From Lutjanus erythropterus (lineage: Eukaryota > Chordata > Actinopteri > Lutjaniformes > Lutjanidae): a DNA stretch of 64,000 bases. The notes under the pieces are model-generated. The model saw only the letters and a program-made list of their open reading frames with translations, was not told the origin of the DNA and ran no database searches. Positions 12,601 through 26,369 of this stretch are shown here, piece by piece; within the stretch, counting starts at the first letter, position 1; every line of letters begins with the position of its first letter. The stretch lies in contig CM034597.1 of NCBI GenBank assembly GCA_020091685.1, forward strand, positions 28,136,388-28,200,387, read 5' to 3'. Both the position numbers and the translations under genes were made by a program.

Positions 12601-15600
12601 AAATGCATTTTCGCTCGGCCTCATCTCAGTCTCAGAGAGAACTTGACCAGTCAAGACCACAGCTGTTGGGATATCACGAAATTGCCAGTGCAATGTCTTA
12701 TTTATTTGCTAGCATTGTCAGCATGTCATTACTGTGATTAGATGTAAAAGTGCCTGCTTCAAATGCAACCAATAACTTGACTCATTTCTAATTTGAAAAT
12801 GGATCACTGTTTCCAGCTGTCACGCCTCCCCACCTCTCATCACGTGCACTGCAAGAAAGTGAATGGAGGAGACGGAAGAAGATGCTGCGGCCAACTGTAA
12901 AACAGCATCCAACAGAAAATACAGAGCATGTAAATTCTGCAGCTGGCCAAGTTATGTTTCTGTTTGTGATAAGAAATGATGAGCTAATGTCAGCTCTGCC
13001 ATAAATGGTAAGCTGTGGATCACTCCTTCACGCGGGTGAGAGAGCTGAAGATGTGACAGCACTTGGTTTTGACTCTTTTTCTTGATTTATTCTCGGTTTA
13101 GGTGGTCCTGACTACAACACTGAAAACATTTTATTTAAACTCAACATAAGCACAATAATTAAAACTCATTAAAAGTGTCTTGATTTGTCTTTCCACTGTT
13201 CCAGTAGTCATAGACTCTGGCTGTTTGTTCAAAATAAACCTTTCATTCACCACATTAGATGAGAAAATATCAGGAGAGGAGCAAGAGGGACAGTGGAAAC
13301 AGCAACAGTGGAAAGATGAGCCAAGACATTTTTGTTTTGTCCCTCGTTGTTCCCATTAGTCACTCAAACACAGGGTTGGGTTCAGGTTGGGTTCACGTCC
13401 AAAAATATCAACACTGCCCATTAAATAAAAGTGGATGCCTAAGTTCAAAACGACGAAGCACAGCACTGATAAGGTTTGATAAAAAAAAAAAATATATATA
13501 TATATGGGAGGCTACGCTTTTTGGTACATTTCTTTTTGATGGAAATTGTAGCAATTCATCACCAGACAAAGAAGCACTGCAAGCATCCCATTTTCACACA
13601 GCTGCTTTTATATGGTTATTGATTTGACTGCATAAAAAATAAAAAGCCCTAAAGGGACAAGGCAGCTGACAGCCAAGCCACAAAACAGCAGCGGAAATAA
13701 AGTGGAAGAAGGAGCTTTGGTATATAAGACAGCAGAAATGTAACATGAGAAATCATCCATTCATCATTATAGTTTTTTGTTTTTTTTTAGGGGTCTGACT
13801 CATTCATCTTGGACATCTAGACCTTGTGATTCAGAGGAAAATCCATTCTCTGGTCCCCAAGAGCAGTAAGTCAATAACATGGCACCCCATTCTCCTCCTC
13901 GGACGGTGTGTGTGTCAGTGTGTGTTCATGGTGCAACACAGGGGCCCCGCCCTGACTCCCAGTGTTAATCCAAGAGTGCCATCGGTGCCATCTTCCCACA
14001 GACCACCCCCCACCCCACCCCAACCCTCTCACTCAGACAGTCCAGCACAGATACCATCGCAGTAATAGACGGACCATTTACAGAGAAGCACAATGAAGGA
14101 CACAATGAATGAATGACTGAATGAATGAGACAGCAAATGAATGACTTACAGTGTAAAACCTGCCTGCAGGATTAGAAAAATCCGACACGATATAAACGTA
14201 GGCCTGTGGCATGTAAAGCACGTCAGTGTTGCTGGAGATAGGATGACACACAGACACGCACACACACAGATTCCTGTTAAAGCTGTGTGTTTATTATCCG
14301 GGGCCATTGTTCTCAGATCTCTGTAATAATCAGCAGACTAATTGAATTAGATTGTGGCATAACTCATTCTAATGGTTGGAACCAGAGATCCAACCAGCTG
14401 TTCTCGCCATTGTCTTCCACTGGCTCTCCACAGAGTACAGGGACAGGCGTGTTTTAATTACAATCACACAAGGACCAATGGAGGGACAGAGGGAATGAGA
14501 ACAAAGGATCGTAACGAGGGGTGAAGGGTCACATGCAGCAGCAGAGCCGCCATCATGTGCATGTCTGTTTGCAGCAAGCTCTTAATTATTGTACATCCAT
14601 CTTGTTGAAAGTGAATGATTAATTCGACTAAAAATGGTGCTGAAAGACGCGCATGTTCCCACTGATGGGTAATGTCCGTTTAAACAAAAGCCATGCTCGC
14701 ACTGCGACACACAACGCAGCATGAAAGACAGTTATGCACTTATGGAAAGATCTAACCATGAATACTACACATGTTTTTTTAATGTAGCTGGCCATGTGTA
14801 GTGACAACGATACATATGCAGAGGCCCTGACAGAGGCTTTGAAGTGCTGCCTGTTCAGTTCTGTGTGTTTCTACAGCTCTATCAGGTACAGCAGGACGTC
14901 CACTGAGAGAGCAAAGTGGGTGAGCAAGTAGTTATTCAGTTAACCGTCTCCCTCAGGCAAGAGAAACATCCTCTGAATACCAAAAACGTTGCTTTTTGTG
15001 ATGAATTAGGCCAGAGACAGAGGGAGAAAGACACGGAGCGCACTCTTGAATAAATTCTCATCATCAGTCTTCCACTAACAAATTTAATAAAATGATCAAG
15101 GTTTCAAATCTGTCTTAAAATAAATTGTATCATCATAAATAATCACAATGTGTGCATGACAATGGTGACATAAAACTATATTTTTTAAAGGCTAGTCTAT
15201 TTTGTTTGATTAAAAACCTTAATTTAAACCATTTCATTAAATTTTGATTGCTGGTGTCGACAATCGACAAACTAATTTGACCTATTTTGAGCATTGATTA
15301 ATCTAGCAATGATACAAAACATTCCCGAGCTCCAGCCTCTCACTTGTGAGTATTTGCTGCTTTCTAGCTGTCTCAAGCAATGTGAGGCCGTCATCTTGGA
15401 CTTGGACACACCAACAGCAACGTGAATAAACTGCACAAAATTGCAAATATTTTTGGAGGTGACATTTCAACATGGGTGACAATTCACATCAAGCTCGACA
15501 TGATTTTGCCAACAAATTGGTGAGTTTCACTGCTTGGTTCAGGAGCTGAAACTGAGCCACGGCCACTTCATGACGTATTTCAGCACCGTTGCAGAAGCTG

Positions 15601-18600
15601 GCACCAAGCTTGAAGAAGCAGAAGAGTCATTTCAGAAACTTCAGAAATAATAACTTCAGAATAATCAGGCTTGGTCTGAAAAAAGTAAAAACTCAGCAAA
15701 ATTACATCAACATGAGTTCTTGCACTGGCTGCGTACAGGTTTGAAAAATATTAATGTGTGAATTAATCATGCAAAAAAACGTTAATGGTAAGAAAAGGTC
15801 TTAAATCATTAATGGTATTAAATGTTGAAGTGTTACTGGTTCCCCATGCTTGCTCTGCCTGCATCGTCCAATTTGCATATGGCACACACAACAAAAAGAA
15901 ATAAAAAGGGGCTAACAAGTGTTGAAAATCTTTTTTGGCACTCAACTTTAAAATGAGGATAAAAGCTGAAACAAGACAAAAAAGACAAACTGAAAACAAA
16001 TGCTCGGAGATGAGCGCTTCATTAATCTCAGCGTTAGTGGTTCAGTCCCTCACATGAACATGTCAAAGCGTCCTTGAGCAGGACAGTAAACCCAAAACTG
16101 CTCCTGATGCTCCAGAGCCTTGCACAACAGCTCTGCCGGCAACGTTTATACGACTGAGTGAACGAGAAGCAAATTTAAAGCGCAGTCCAGATTTCCAATA
16201 TTGTTGTGCCCCAATTTAAATTCAATTAGATTTGACAGATTGGGTCCAGTGGATGGGAAGAGAAAGTGCTGCAGTAACCTTGGATTTTATAACACCTGCT
16301 AATCTAGTTTCTGTTATGAAAAGTCAACAATATTTCAGCCACAGCAGAGGGTAATAACAGGGCTCAATAAAACTGTTTGTCTGCTTCTGCTGCTGTTTTC
16401 ATTATAGCCCCCTTCTCTTTCCCATTAAAACACCAACAGGGACAGACGACTGTCCGCTACATTCAAACATGTCTTATTCTACACAACAGATGCCACAGCT
16501 GAAACGCTTTTCTTTGCACTTTCCTGCTACAGCGTTTTGGTAACATTTTGCGCTGTGCCAAAAATGTGTGAAAAGCACACAAATCAATATGATTGAGCTG
16601 GGACTGTTGGAACGTCACAGCGACACCAGATGAATGGCAGACTGTGATCTTCTACTGATGGATTGATCCCGTCTCTATTCATAAGACACGCTCACCTATC
16701 GTGTGACAGACTGACAGAGGCAGAGCAGTGACCCATGAGTACAGCTTAGACCCGAGACAGGAAATGATTTATCATCCACGCCGAGCTCGCCTGGCATGGC
16801 TAACAGCCTCTGGAGACAGCGCTCAAAGAAGAGACACAATACGTTACCACTGAACAAGACGTGTGTCCTATAGGAGTATTTAATGTGCTACTTATGAACA
16901 AGCAATACCAATAGAAACACCAAACATGCACAAAAAACCACTGAGCATTGATAGACACAAATCACTTTTCATACAGTAGAACATTTTACTGAGGGTGTCC
17001 TTTCATGCCGACTGCAGTCAAAAATAAAGTCAACAACTGTCTGAAACTGATCTTTATGCCTGAAGCTGACTCACGCACACAGGCTCACACACATACAGAC
17101 GAGGCACTAGATCATCCAGACACTCAGTGACTGTGAGTTACGTCTTTGGCGCTCATGGATAGAATGGCATCATACTTCCATCCACATCAGGTCCGCTCAG
17201 CTGGAACTGAACTCTGGGAGTCACAGCTCTGTGAGGGGCATGTTTCACAACACACACATTTTGCCATGAGCACGGATGCTCGTAACAACACAGACTAGCG
17301 AATGTTTTTCTCCTCCATCACAGACCACCCCAGACACACCAGTCACATACTGTAGAACAGTGGTTCTCCAGTGGTGATCCTGGGACCTCACAAGGGTTTG
17401 AGGAAAGTTTTCATTTAAATCACCATGATATAATAAAATATTTCTTTATTTTTACAAAATGCATCATAGTTCAATGAGTAATACTTTAATTTGTGCTGCC
17501 ACCTATTAGTCAACCAAATGACAATCTTTGTCAATATGGACAGTATGAAAGTATCGGTAGGATGGTTGCAACATGGACATTTTCTCTTGTAATATTAGCT
17601 GGAACTAGGGGGTTATACCGCTAGCGCAGGAGCTTTGGACTGCCAGGGGGAGGAGGTTTTTTAAGGCCCAGCCCAGAGGAGACCTGGTGAGGCGCAGCAC
17701 CAGAATGAGCACCAAAACATGGAGCCAGGTGAGTGGACTAATGAACCGTGCACAGAAGCCGTCTACCCTCTGAGACCAACGGAGACCAAGTTCACGACAG
17801 AGAATACAGAACCGAGGAGACTTGCAATGGCCCTGACCAAGACTCTGACTGCAGATGACTGACGATGACATGGTGGGTTTGGGGACAGGAGAGGCGTTAA
17901 GCGAGCAAGTTTGAGCCGCATTTATTTGCAAGTTATACATTATTCATTGTGTTTTTAAGTCCACCAGTATCTGTTTTTGTCAAGTTGGAAGTTTTTACTC
18001 ATTCCTGTGTTTTTAACAAGAAGACTTGTGTGACGTTATGCTGTTAGTACTGTCATTAACAGGTGGCTCACATTGTATCCCTTGCAAAATTTATATTTTA
18101 GGCTTATTATGGTGCTTTTGTACAACATTTCTCATAATGTAGCACAGTAGTGCCATGAGTAATATCTAGTCATAATGGCCTTAACTCATGACTACTAGTT
18201 CACAAGAAAAATTCAGGGGAAAGCCCTAATTGTAATTCCTAAAGCTGAAATAGATCATAAATTACGTTCTAATCTAGCAATATATAACTCTTAATAAATA
18301 CACATATATATAAATCTTCTTCCTGCCAGTCGTGCATGTGTCACCTATTAAATTGGAAACTGGCACTCTCCACAGACATACTTGTCCCTGGTATGTTCTC
18401 TATCTTGCGAGGACTCCTTGGCTGAGAAAAAATTGAGAACGTCAGCTGTAGACAGAACTGCACGTCACCACATCATAAACTAAGTCTCAAGCCTGCAGCT
18501 AAAGAAAGTTGTTTACCTCCACAAACATGTTTCTAAAATAAAAACAAATGGTTCACATTCTTTCCCTCACCACACATCACTTGCGGTCTAATGCCAGAGA

Positions 18601-19085
18601 TTAATTATAGCGAGGGGCCTTCCTTATCTTTGCTAAGCTTCACAGCAACACTCAGCACTGCTGGACACTGAACTCCAGCTCTGGTCTGCAGGTTGTTTTA
18701 ACCCACTAAGTGTTTACTTCATCAAGACAGATTTAAGACTGATTGTCAACAACACGACTTTATCACTTCACCAAACTTTCAACTCAACTTCATGGCATGT
18801 TTTGTGCAAACAATTATTTAATACAGGCCAAAAAGTTAAGCCAGTAAGGGGGAGGTAATGATTTGGCTGTCATCTTGCTGAGTCATAGCCCACAGAGTGA
18901 GTGGCAGCACGTTAGCAATGATTTCTACCTATTTTTAGCAGATGAAGGGCTGTTATTCTGGGGATGCCCAAACAGGCCCCAAGCAGCGTGCACTGGGAAC
19001 AGAGGTGTGTCTCTGAGCGGGTGCGTGTGAGTGAGTGTCTGCCTCTGTGTCTGGGTTTGTTCATCCAAACAGGGAGTCTCCTTAC

Positions 19086-19137
19086 CTTCTATGGACGGGG
19101 CTTGGTCCTGGGCAGCATACAGCATTTCCTTGAATGC
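19086..19137 (-). CDS. xpr1: xpr1 coding exon 2 (SPX domain, small exon)
   Basis: A 52-nt exon codes AFKEMLYAAQDQAPSIE plus one base, so it runs from phase 0 to phase 1. It is preceded by an AG acceptor (19138-19139) and followed by GTAAG (19085-19081). It continues exon 1 within the SPX domain and matches the known XPR1 sequence with only conservative changes. The small size and the phases agree with the vertebrate gene structure as I know it. Exon 3, which should begin in phase 1 and carry the rest of SPX, is not found in the 19 kb to the left, so intron 2 exceeds 19 kb. SPX core, EXS domain and membrane helices are outside the window. Confidence 0.95.
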
Positions 19138-22066
19138 CTGGTGAGGAAATAAAAAGGAAAGTCACTGTCTGCAAACACTGAACCAAGCACGACTGTACAC
19201 TGATGTACTTTGTATTTCTGGTTTCTATGGACTCTACTGACTTGACATATACTTTAACACCCGGCAGGGGATTGGTCTATAGGAGTATAGCAACTGCAGG
19301 ACAACAAAATGTCAAAGTCACCTGCTGATTCAGTTCCACATCAGATCAAATAAAGAAAGTGTGTTTACCGTATATATGCTGGTCTCAGCAACAAGAGATT
19401 ACAGGACACCATGAGATTACACAACTGTTAGGACCATCTGCTTTTACATTAGCATTTAAACCATCTAAAGTCATTTGAAAGCCATTAACTAAACTCTTGT
19501 TCTCCATATGGGAAGATTACAGCACCCGCCCCACAGCTGTTAACATAATGAACAACACAAGCACAAACTCTGACAATTTAATGATCTCATTTACTCCCAG
19601 TTTCACTGGTTACACAGAGATTTCCAGAGCCTGCGATAGCTTTAAGACCTAAGAGCACAGAGACCCAACAGTGCCATGTTTTGGTTGCCAGACCTGACAG
19701 AGTGATTGCTGTAAACAACAAGGAATTTCAGCTTGCAACCCGGTTGTGTTATCGCTCTTCATGTATAATCTTTTGGGTGAGTGAGACTGCTTCAAGGTTG
19801 CTCTGATCTAAAATAGTGAAATAAGCAAAGACAGGAGTTTGCACGACTCCACAAGACTTTCCAATAAACAACTACAGATCTCTGCCATGCAATAGCTGGT
19901 GAAGCAACTACTGCAATGCCTCCACAACTGCCAGATACAACCAGCAGAGATTTATAAAGGTTTTAATCAAAATTTTGTGTATAGTGTACTGTCACTTATC
20001 TTGCATAGAATAGTGTAATGGTATTGAAATCGAGTGTCGCAGGTTCACCTAACTATTTAAAATTAAGAAGAAAACAATAAATGGGACGATACATCCAAAC
20101 TCAATTTAAATATTGTTATTAGTGTTGGTCAAACAGATGAATACATCGCCTATCGACAGTGGACTGAATCCTTCACCACCACTTATTTTTGGCCAATTTT
20201 GGGGCAATAATTTTCATATTACTTTGCTAATGTAACGGTCTGCAGAGCGACAGCTGCAGCTCTGTCCAGCACTCTCATCCGGTGGCACAGTACACACCCA
20301 CTCGGCCAGAGCCAAGTGCACCAAGATGGGTGAGGAATGATGGGTAATCAGTCCGCAGAACCAGACTCTTTGCACTCTTTTCACACAGAGAATTAAAGAT
20401 TTAATGCAACCAAGCCAGAGTTGGTGGTTGTTGGAAGACTGGACAAACTAACAAACACAGTAAAACCTGAGAAACTTAAAGTCAGACGGTCTAAGTTTGT
20501 ATTAAATAAACAGCCAAAATGCTGCATATATTAAGCCTCTAAACAAATGACACAGTGTAACATTTGCATTTACACATTCATACATGGCACATTAAGTTAT
20601 ACACGTGCCAGGGCTCATCTGACTGTCTAATCTAACATGTTGAACAAAAAGTTGCCCAGTGTATAGCCACCATTTATATTAAGTGAACAGACAAATAAAT
20701 CAGATCCTTTCTCCAGATGGAATATGGAATATAGTCTGTGCAGCATATTCTTCACTCTTAAGAGCTTCTGCTTCTTACTAAATTGTAATATCTGTTACCT
20801 TCTTTATTGTTTATTGTAAAGTCTGGTGGAGTCACACCTGCTTTCTTTCCTTACTTGTTTCACTCTGTTAGTTTAAATAAATCATAGCAACAACACAGCA
20901 TCACTCTCATTCGCTCAAGCATAAGATCTTACAATATGAGGGATACAACAAACTGATTGCAAGCTAAATAAAATAATAATAATGATAATTAAGATAACAA
21001 ATGAAGGACAACATTTTTCGTCCAGTATTTAAAGTGAATATTAATAGCATAAATTAAAAAAATTGAATTGGACAGATAATAATACTTTTGTCTGTCTAAT
21101 TAAAAGAGCAGATTGTGGAGAGAGAGACGGACAGGCAGACAGACTAACTGACAGATACAAAGCATAGAGAGGGAGCGATAGCTGCAGTGGTTAAATGAGG
21201 TTGTTTCTCTGCAGTAAGATTGATCTTGGAGATAATGGAAACTGACAGATAATTGCATGCTGGCTCATCTGAACATATCAGTGGTAATCAGAGAAAAGAC
21301 TGGAACTGAAGCCTGTTTCTCAATAAAGATGTCTTTAGAACTAAACTGTTCCAGCTAATTAGAAAAAAAAACTTTATAAAGTTTTATAAAATAAATCAAT
21401 AAGATAATGTTTACATTTACAGGGTGCACAATGCTTAAAAATTCATTTTCCTTTCAGCATTCAACTCATACCATCGTAAATAAAATCTGAAAAACCTGCA
21501 GTTTTTTCCTGTTTTATCCACTAATCATATCAAACTGCTCCATGTCCAGCTTCCTATATAACTTGCTGCTTTTGTAACACAGCAGTGAGAGAGCAGTGTG
21601 AGTAATCTGTGTGTGGGTGGAAACCACTCAGAAACTGCTATGCATTAGTAGCTGCCTGGATTGTTGCTACTTAAGTTCCTCTGTGCATTACATGCACAAT
21701 GAGACGCCGACACTGGAGTCTAATCCAAGAGGTAAACATTTCATTTGTATGGAAGATTGTCTCTCTACCTTGTCTGATGAGGATCACAGGAGACCAACTG
21801 TGAACACTGGAGCAGGGCCTGGGCCTGGTTAATCTCTGGTGAGCAAAAAGGGCCCCCTCCCCAACTAATAGGTGGGAAATAGACGTTCAGATTCAGACAG
21901 GGAGGCATCGCCATGGTGATGGCAGTGATGGGAAAGGGGGAGGTGGGATAGGTGGCTCTTTGGGGAACTGGGATAAAACTGCAAGCTTGGCAGTAATCAG
22001 TGGTGAAACCTGTAGACAATGACTAAGCCAAGCCTAATGGGGCCATCAGTATGAGTGACCATGCAT

Positions 22067-22536
22067 TAAAGGGATAGTTTGGATTATTTAAAGAGGAGTT
22101 GTATGAGGTACTTATGATAGTCAGGGTATTACCTACAGCAGATGGTGCTAAACACGCCCCCAGTTTGGGGAAGCAGAGAGGAGCACCAGCATGGAAGCTT
22201 TGCAATGATCTGCTGTGGATAGGGTCAACAGCAAAATGTATTTTAGGAACACTTCAAAACTGGCTGGAGTCATGGAGTCTGGCTGGTAAGGAGAGATCTG
22301 GTTTATGTAACAGTGGTTTCTGGTCAGAAAAATCTGTCTGATGGCCAGGCAAAGCGGTGAGAGTCTAAAATACATTTTCCTGCTGACCCTGTTCACAGCA
22401 ATTCATTGCTTAGCTTCCTACACCTGTATTCCTGCTGCTGCTTCTCCAAAGTGCCATCCACTGTAGGTAATACACTGACTATGGATGAGCAGCTCTTACA
22501 ACCCCCACATCAAATAATCTGAATGATCCCTTTAAC
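22067..22536. mobile_element. MITE, family A, compact complete copy
   Basis: About 470 bp bounded by TTAAAGGGATAGTTTGGATT on the left and an inverted counterpart ending ATGATCCCTTTAA on the right. Inside, the two halves are complementary: CTGCTGTGGATAGGGTC on the left pairs with GACCCTGTTCACAGCA on the right, and CCAGTTTGGGGAAGCAG pairs with CTGCTTCTCCAAAG. It is a long fold-back element without a gene, and is the reference for the split copies at 1690-3068 and 8478-9705. Confidence 0.75.
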
Positions 22537-22839
22537 AGGTGATGATGCCAACTAAACCAAACGTGTGCAACACAAGTGCCAGACTTAAGTCACTACGTCG
22601 AACTGAGGCTTACACCGCCGAGTGTCCAGTCAATTGAATGTTGTCAATGGATCCTTTAATAGCTGTGACATGTTGAGTGGACACGAACCAAAATATTTGC
22701 ACGCTCGATGGTGAAATCCTTCCTCTAAGATGCTTGAGATTGTTATCCACGTGCTTGAGAAGATCACAAAGTGTGCATCATTAGTCTGAAGAGATCTCTG
22801 GCTCAAATAGAAAGCCAATGGTAGATCACTTGAATCCCT

Positions 22840-23035
22840 TTCTCTGTGCCTGAGTGGATCCCCGCACGCAGAAAGAGGAGCAGAGAGGATGGGAGGAGAG
22901 GATGGAGGCAGGAGGGGAGGAGGAGGGGTGCAAGGGGCAGGTCTGGTCGGGGACCAGATGTCCTCCCAGTGGGGGAGGAACGATGAGGTGAGGATGGAAG
23001 GAGGGAGGGAGGTATAGGAAGGGGGGTTTCTCAGC
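22840..23035. repeat. polypurine (GGA-rich) tract
   Basis: About 190 bases on the plus strand almost entirely of G and A, with repeated GGAGG and GGGAGG words. The minus-strand open frame over it is an artefact of composition. Confidence 0.8.
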
Positions 23036-23812
23036 AGTTGCCATGCCATGTCTGTTGTATACATAGTGTTCATATTGTTGAACATGCTAATAAATCATTG
23101 CGCAAAATATATATGATGTGACGAATGCTGTAGATTTTATGATTTATTTCTATTATGTCTGTAACAACACAGAGCTCACTGTGCTACTTTAGACATTTAA
23201 ACTACATCACTCAGATTAATTAAAGAAAGACATGGCTTCACCTTTGAGTGAACAACAATCACTCATTGAAATCACACGGGCACCTGCTTTTCGTCAGCAT
23301 AACATCACTTTGCTGGTTTGAATTGTAAATGCAAGTCTCCACATGCACTCTCGTCCTCCTCCTCCTCCTCCAAGCTTACATGAGTGATTAGACTGCAGAG
23401 GTAAATGCATAAGTGGCCTTGTTCTCTCGCCCACACACATATACGTGCATCTCTATTGCTCACTCGCTTTGATATACCTCCAACGTACTATAAACACGAG
23501 TTATTCAATATGCAGCTGAATTCAACAGTTGAGACGCCTAATTATTGTCACTATACACCTTACATTCTCCACGATGGCATCTTCAGATATTTTACTTGTA
23601 TATATGAACTTCCCATGGTCTGGCACCCCTCTGTTCAGTGAATTCATCAAACAAAATCAAAACTCATTGACCAGAGCTTCTACCATGGGGGACTGTAAAA
23701 TATCATAGAAAAAATACCTTTTGGCAAGGAACATAACATCTCTTAACTTGTTCTCCAAATCTACAAAACTGGTGGTTCCTGGACAATTAAACATGCTGTC
23801 AGAATCTGGACT

Positions 23813-24055
23813 AGAGCTGTAATCATTAGTCAATTAATTAATTCATCTATTAGTCGATCAGTCAATTGAAAGAAAATTATTTGCCAACTATTTTGATAAT
23901 AAATTATTCATTACAGGGTTTTTCTTTCCAAGCGAAATTGTGAAAAATTTTCCAGATCCAGCTCCTTAAATGCAAAGAAACAATTTTAAGATGTCACTTT
24001 GGGCTCTGGGAAATTGTGATGAGCAATTTTTCACAGTTTGACATTTTATAATCCG
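23813..24055. mobile_element. MITE, family D
   Basis: AT-rich repeat containing AACTATTTTGATAATAAATT and TTTGGGCTCTGGGAAATTGT. The same words recur at 26105-26360 and in acbd6 intron 4. Non-autonomous and probably hAT-like (inference). Confidence 0.55.
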
Positions 24056-24384
24056 CACTAGTGATTATGTTATGTTTGCTAATTGTCTATGTGCTTATGT
24101 GCTTTTGTGCAGCACGTTTTCTAATTTTAATGTTTCCATTAATGTTTTTTGTTGCATGGTTATATCACTCTTTTATTATTTGTTCTTATGTGCTCACGTC
24201 TGTGCTTATTGCAACCAATGCAATGTGCTTTTGTATGTTATCTTTCTTTTTTACTTGTCATCAATTTGCTTTTGTCTGTGATTATGTGCTTTTGTACATT
24301 ATATTTGAATATTTTCAACCTGCCAGGGACTTCAGATGAAAATTATTCTGTATTGTTAAATCTGGCACAGTTAAATGATGGACT

Positions 24385-24720
24385 TACAGGTTAAGTGTGT
24401 AACATTTAGGAAGATCTATTTGCAGAAATGGAATATAATGGTCACAAAGTTATTAGTTGTTATTTTATAGAATAAGCCATTTTTATCTACATAGGCTGTG
24501 GGTCCTCCTCAAGCTGCCAGTGCACAGTACTATAGGACACACCTACTACAAGACACACCCCCAAACTACACCCTTATCCCTCTTCCACAGAGTCTGCCAT
24601 GTTGCATCACCATACAGTAGCCCAGAGCAGACAAACTAAACATTGGCTCTAGATATGGGCTTTTGTGTATTTTTGTGAGTTTAGTGGTATCCTTAGTTTC
24701 TCATACATGCTTGGCAGACA
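24385..24720 (-). mobile_element. MITE, family C, reverse orientation, partial
   Basis: Its complement reads as the right part of family C: a CAGAGCAGAC/TGTCTGCTCTGGGCTACTG block, an ACATGGCAGAC block, and the terminal AAATGTTACACACTTAACC. Compare the plus-strand copies at 26370-26975, 38850-39432 and 57515-58445. Confidence 0.55.
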
Positions 24721-26104
24721 AGTTGGTTGCAAACTGCTGTTTGTTTACTGCTATTTGCTAGACGACATGAAATTCTACACACTAGTCCGTTAAATTCTTG
24801 TTAATTAATGTTCACATAAAAATGCACAGGCATAAAGAGAAATAGTAATCAGAATCAGCTTTTAAAAAAATATTTTCACACTTAATAACTTTTACATTTA
24901 AAGGAAAATCCTCTTCCTATCTATCAACCCATATCCGCTGCCCTTTAACAGAAGCCTCCTGAGTCAGTCGGACATGCACACCTCCATACCAAACAGCTGT
25001 TTAGCATAAAGGTTTTTAACTAGAATCCCACAGGATACAGCACACACCTAATTACTCTATCACTCAATCGCCTTGTCAATGCCTCCATGTTCGAATGAAG
25101 TGCCTTACTAACTAACGCCTGCATTTGCTGGAACAGCCACTTTTGACGCATCCTTTCTCATCTGCATAGAAACTGGCTGACCAATCTAAACACCCGTTTT
25201 CCACACAATAGCGTGCTCTAAAAAAAGGAGGCGAGCAAAAACTGGGCAGAAGGTTAATTAATCCAACTAGCACACAAAGGCAATAATATCACTTCAAACC
25301 TCGGACAGACTGGATGTGGGCAGCAGCTGTAATATTGCAAATACCACAGATACAGTCAGCGTGGAAGTGTCACATTTTACTGCATGGACGATGGGTTAAA
25401 AATGACCTGTGGTGTGGGAATAATGTGTCAGTGTGTCATTTAATAGACAGACAACTGTGTTACAACACAGCAGTTGTGTTGGCTGCAGTGGTCTCTGCAA
25501 CACATAATGCAGAATAAATATATGAGGGTTTGTTTGTGATGGCTGCCACTGTGTTTGTAGACATTTCTCAAGGTATCTGTAATATTCTCTTCACTGCATG
25601 ATGACTGACACCGCTCCTGTTGTACCACAGCAGCATATTGAGGATTTGCATTTTTCAGAATGGCATTAAAATTGATTTCTGTTCTATCCCAGTGACCCAA
25701 TTCACTTAAGTCAACTGACTTAACTGACTTTAGTCATGGCAGATAACTTTACGTCATCCCTGTCTCTTAATTTGTTTCAGAGGGCCTTAAAAGCCTTGAA
25801 TAAGACGTCCATCGTCTGTAGGTGTGAGCTGTCTCCCTGATCTCTCCCTGTCCCGCCCACTCAGGAGGTAATGGTGTTTACAGAGGTCAGACAAAGACTG
25901 AAGGCCGTCCCAATAACACAAATACACACATCCTGCTGGAAACCCTGTATGTAATTCAGATTTGAACAAGAATACAAGCTGTATAGACGGGGGACAGACT
26001 GTGCTGTTCTGCATAATTGAAAAATAACTACATGTTAAAACAATATATTTGTATAGAGAAAAGACCTCAACTCCATATGAAAAATGTATCAGTGGCTGAT
26101 TACA

Positions 26105-26360
26105 GTTGCGTTCACACAATCACCAACTATTTTGATCATCAACTAATTGTTTTGAGTTTTTTTTTTTTAAGAAATAAAATTGATTATAGGTTCTTTGGGT
26201 TGTGGACAAACAAGATATCTGAGGATGTCATCTTGGGCTTTGGAGAACAGTGACCAACATTTTTCACAATTTTCTGGAGCAAACAACTAATTGATTACTG
26301 AAGAAAATGACTGACAGATCAAGATCAATTCTGAAAATAGTTGCTTTCAATTAAAATCTT
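26105..26360. mobile_element. MITE, family D
   Basis: Contains CCAACTATTTTGATCATCAA, TTCTTTGGGTTGTGGACAAA and CATCTTGGGCTTTGGAGAAC, the typical body of this family, and ends in an ATTGATTACTG-rich tail. Confidence 0.65.
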
Positions 26361-26369
26361 ATAGCAACC

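Larger units (their letters stand above)
1..19085 (-). other. xpr1 intron 2 (partial)
   Basis: Nineteen kilobases without a supported coding exon. It holds MITE copies at 1690-3068, 4300-5265, 8478-9705 and 12240-12600, a LINE relic at 10075-10470, a pyrimidine-rich stretch at 7200-7980, and short microsatellites. Three stretches rich in homeodomain-like TAATTA/ATTA words and free of repeat features look like candidate conserved non-coding elements (1020-1260, 5900-6250, 14330-14650). I looked for XPR1 exon 3 on the minus strand and did not find it. Open frames of 60-120 residues here show no domain or splice logic. Confidence 0.75.

Noticed and set aside
22630-23085. 151-residue minus-strand proline/serine-rich frame
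   Set aside because: It is the complement of a polypurine tract and has no splice or domain support.
24061-24394. three overlapping hydrophobic plus-strand frames (60-92 residues)
   Set aside because: T-rich low-complexity DNA gives Phe/Leu/Cys-rich text in every frame; the region adjoins MITEs.
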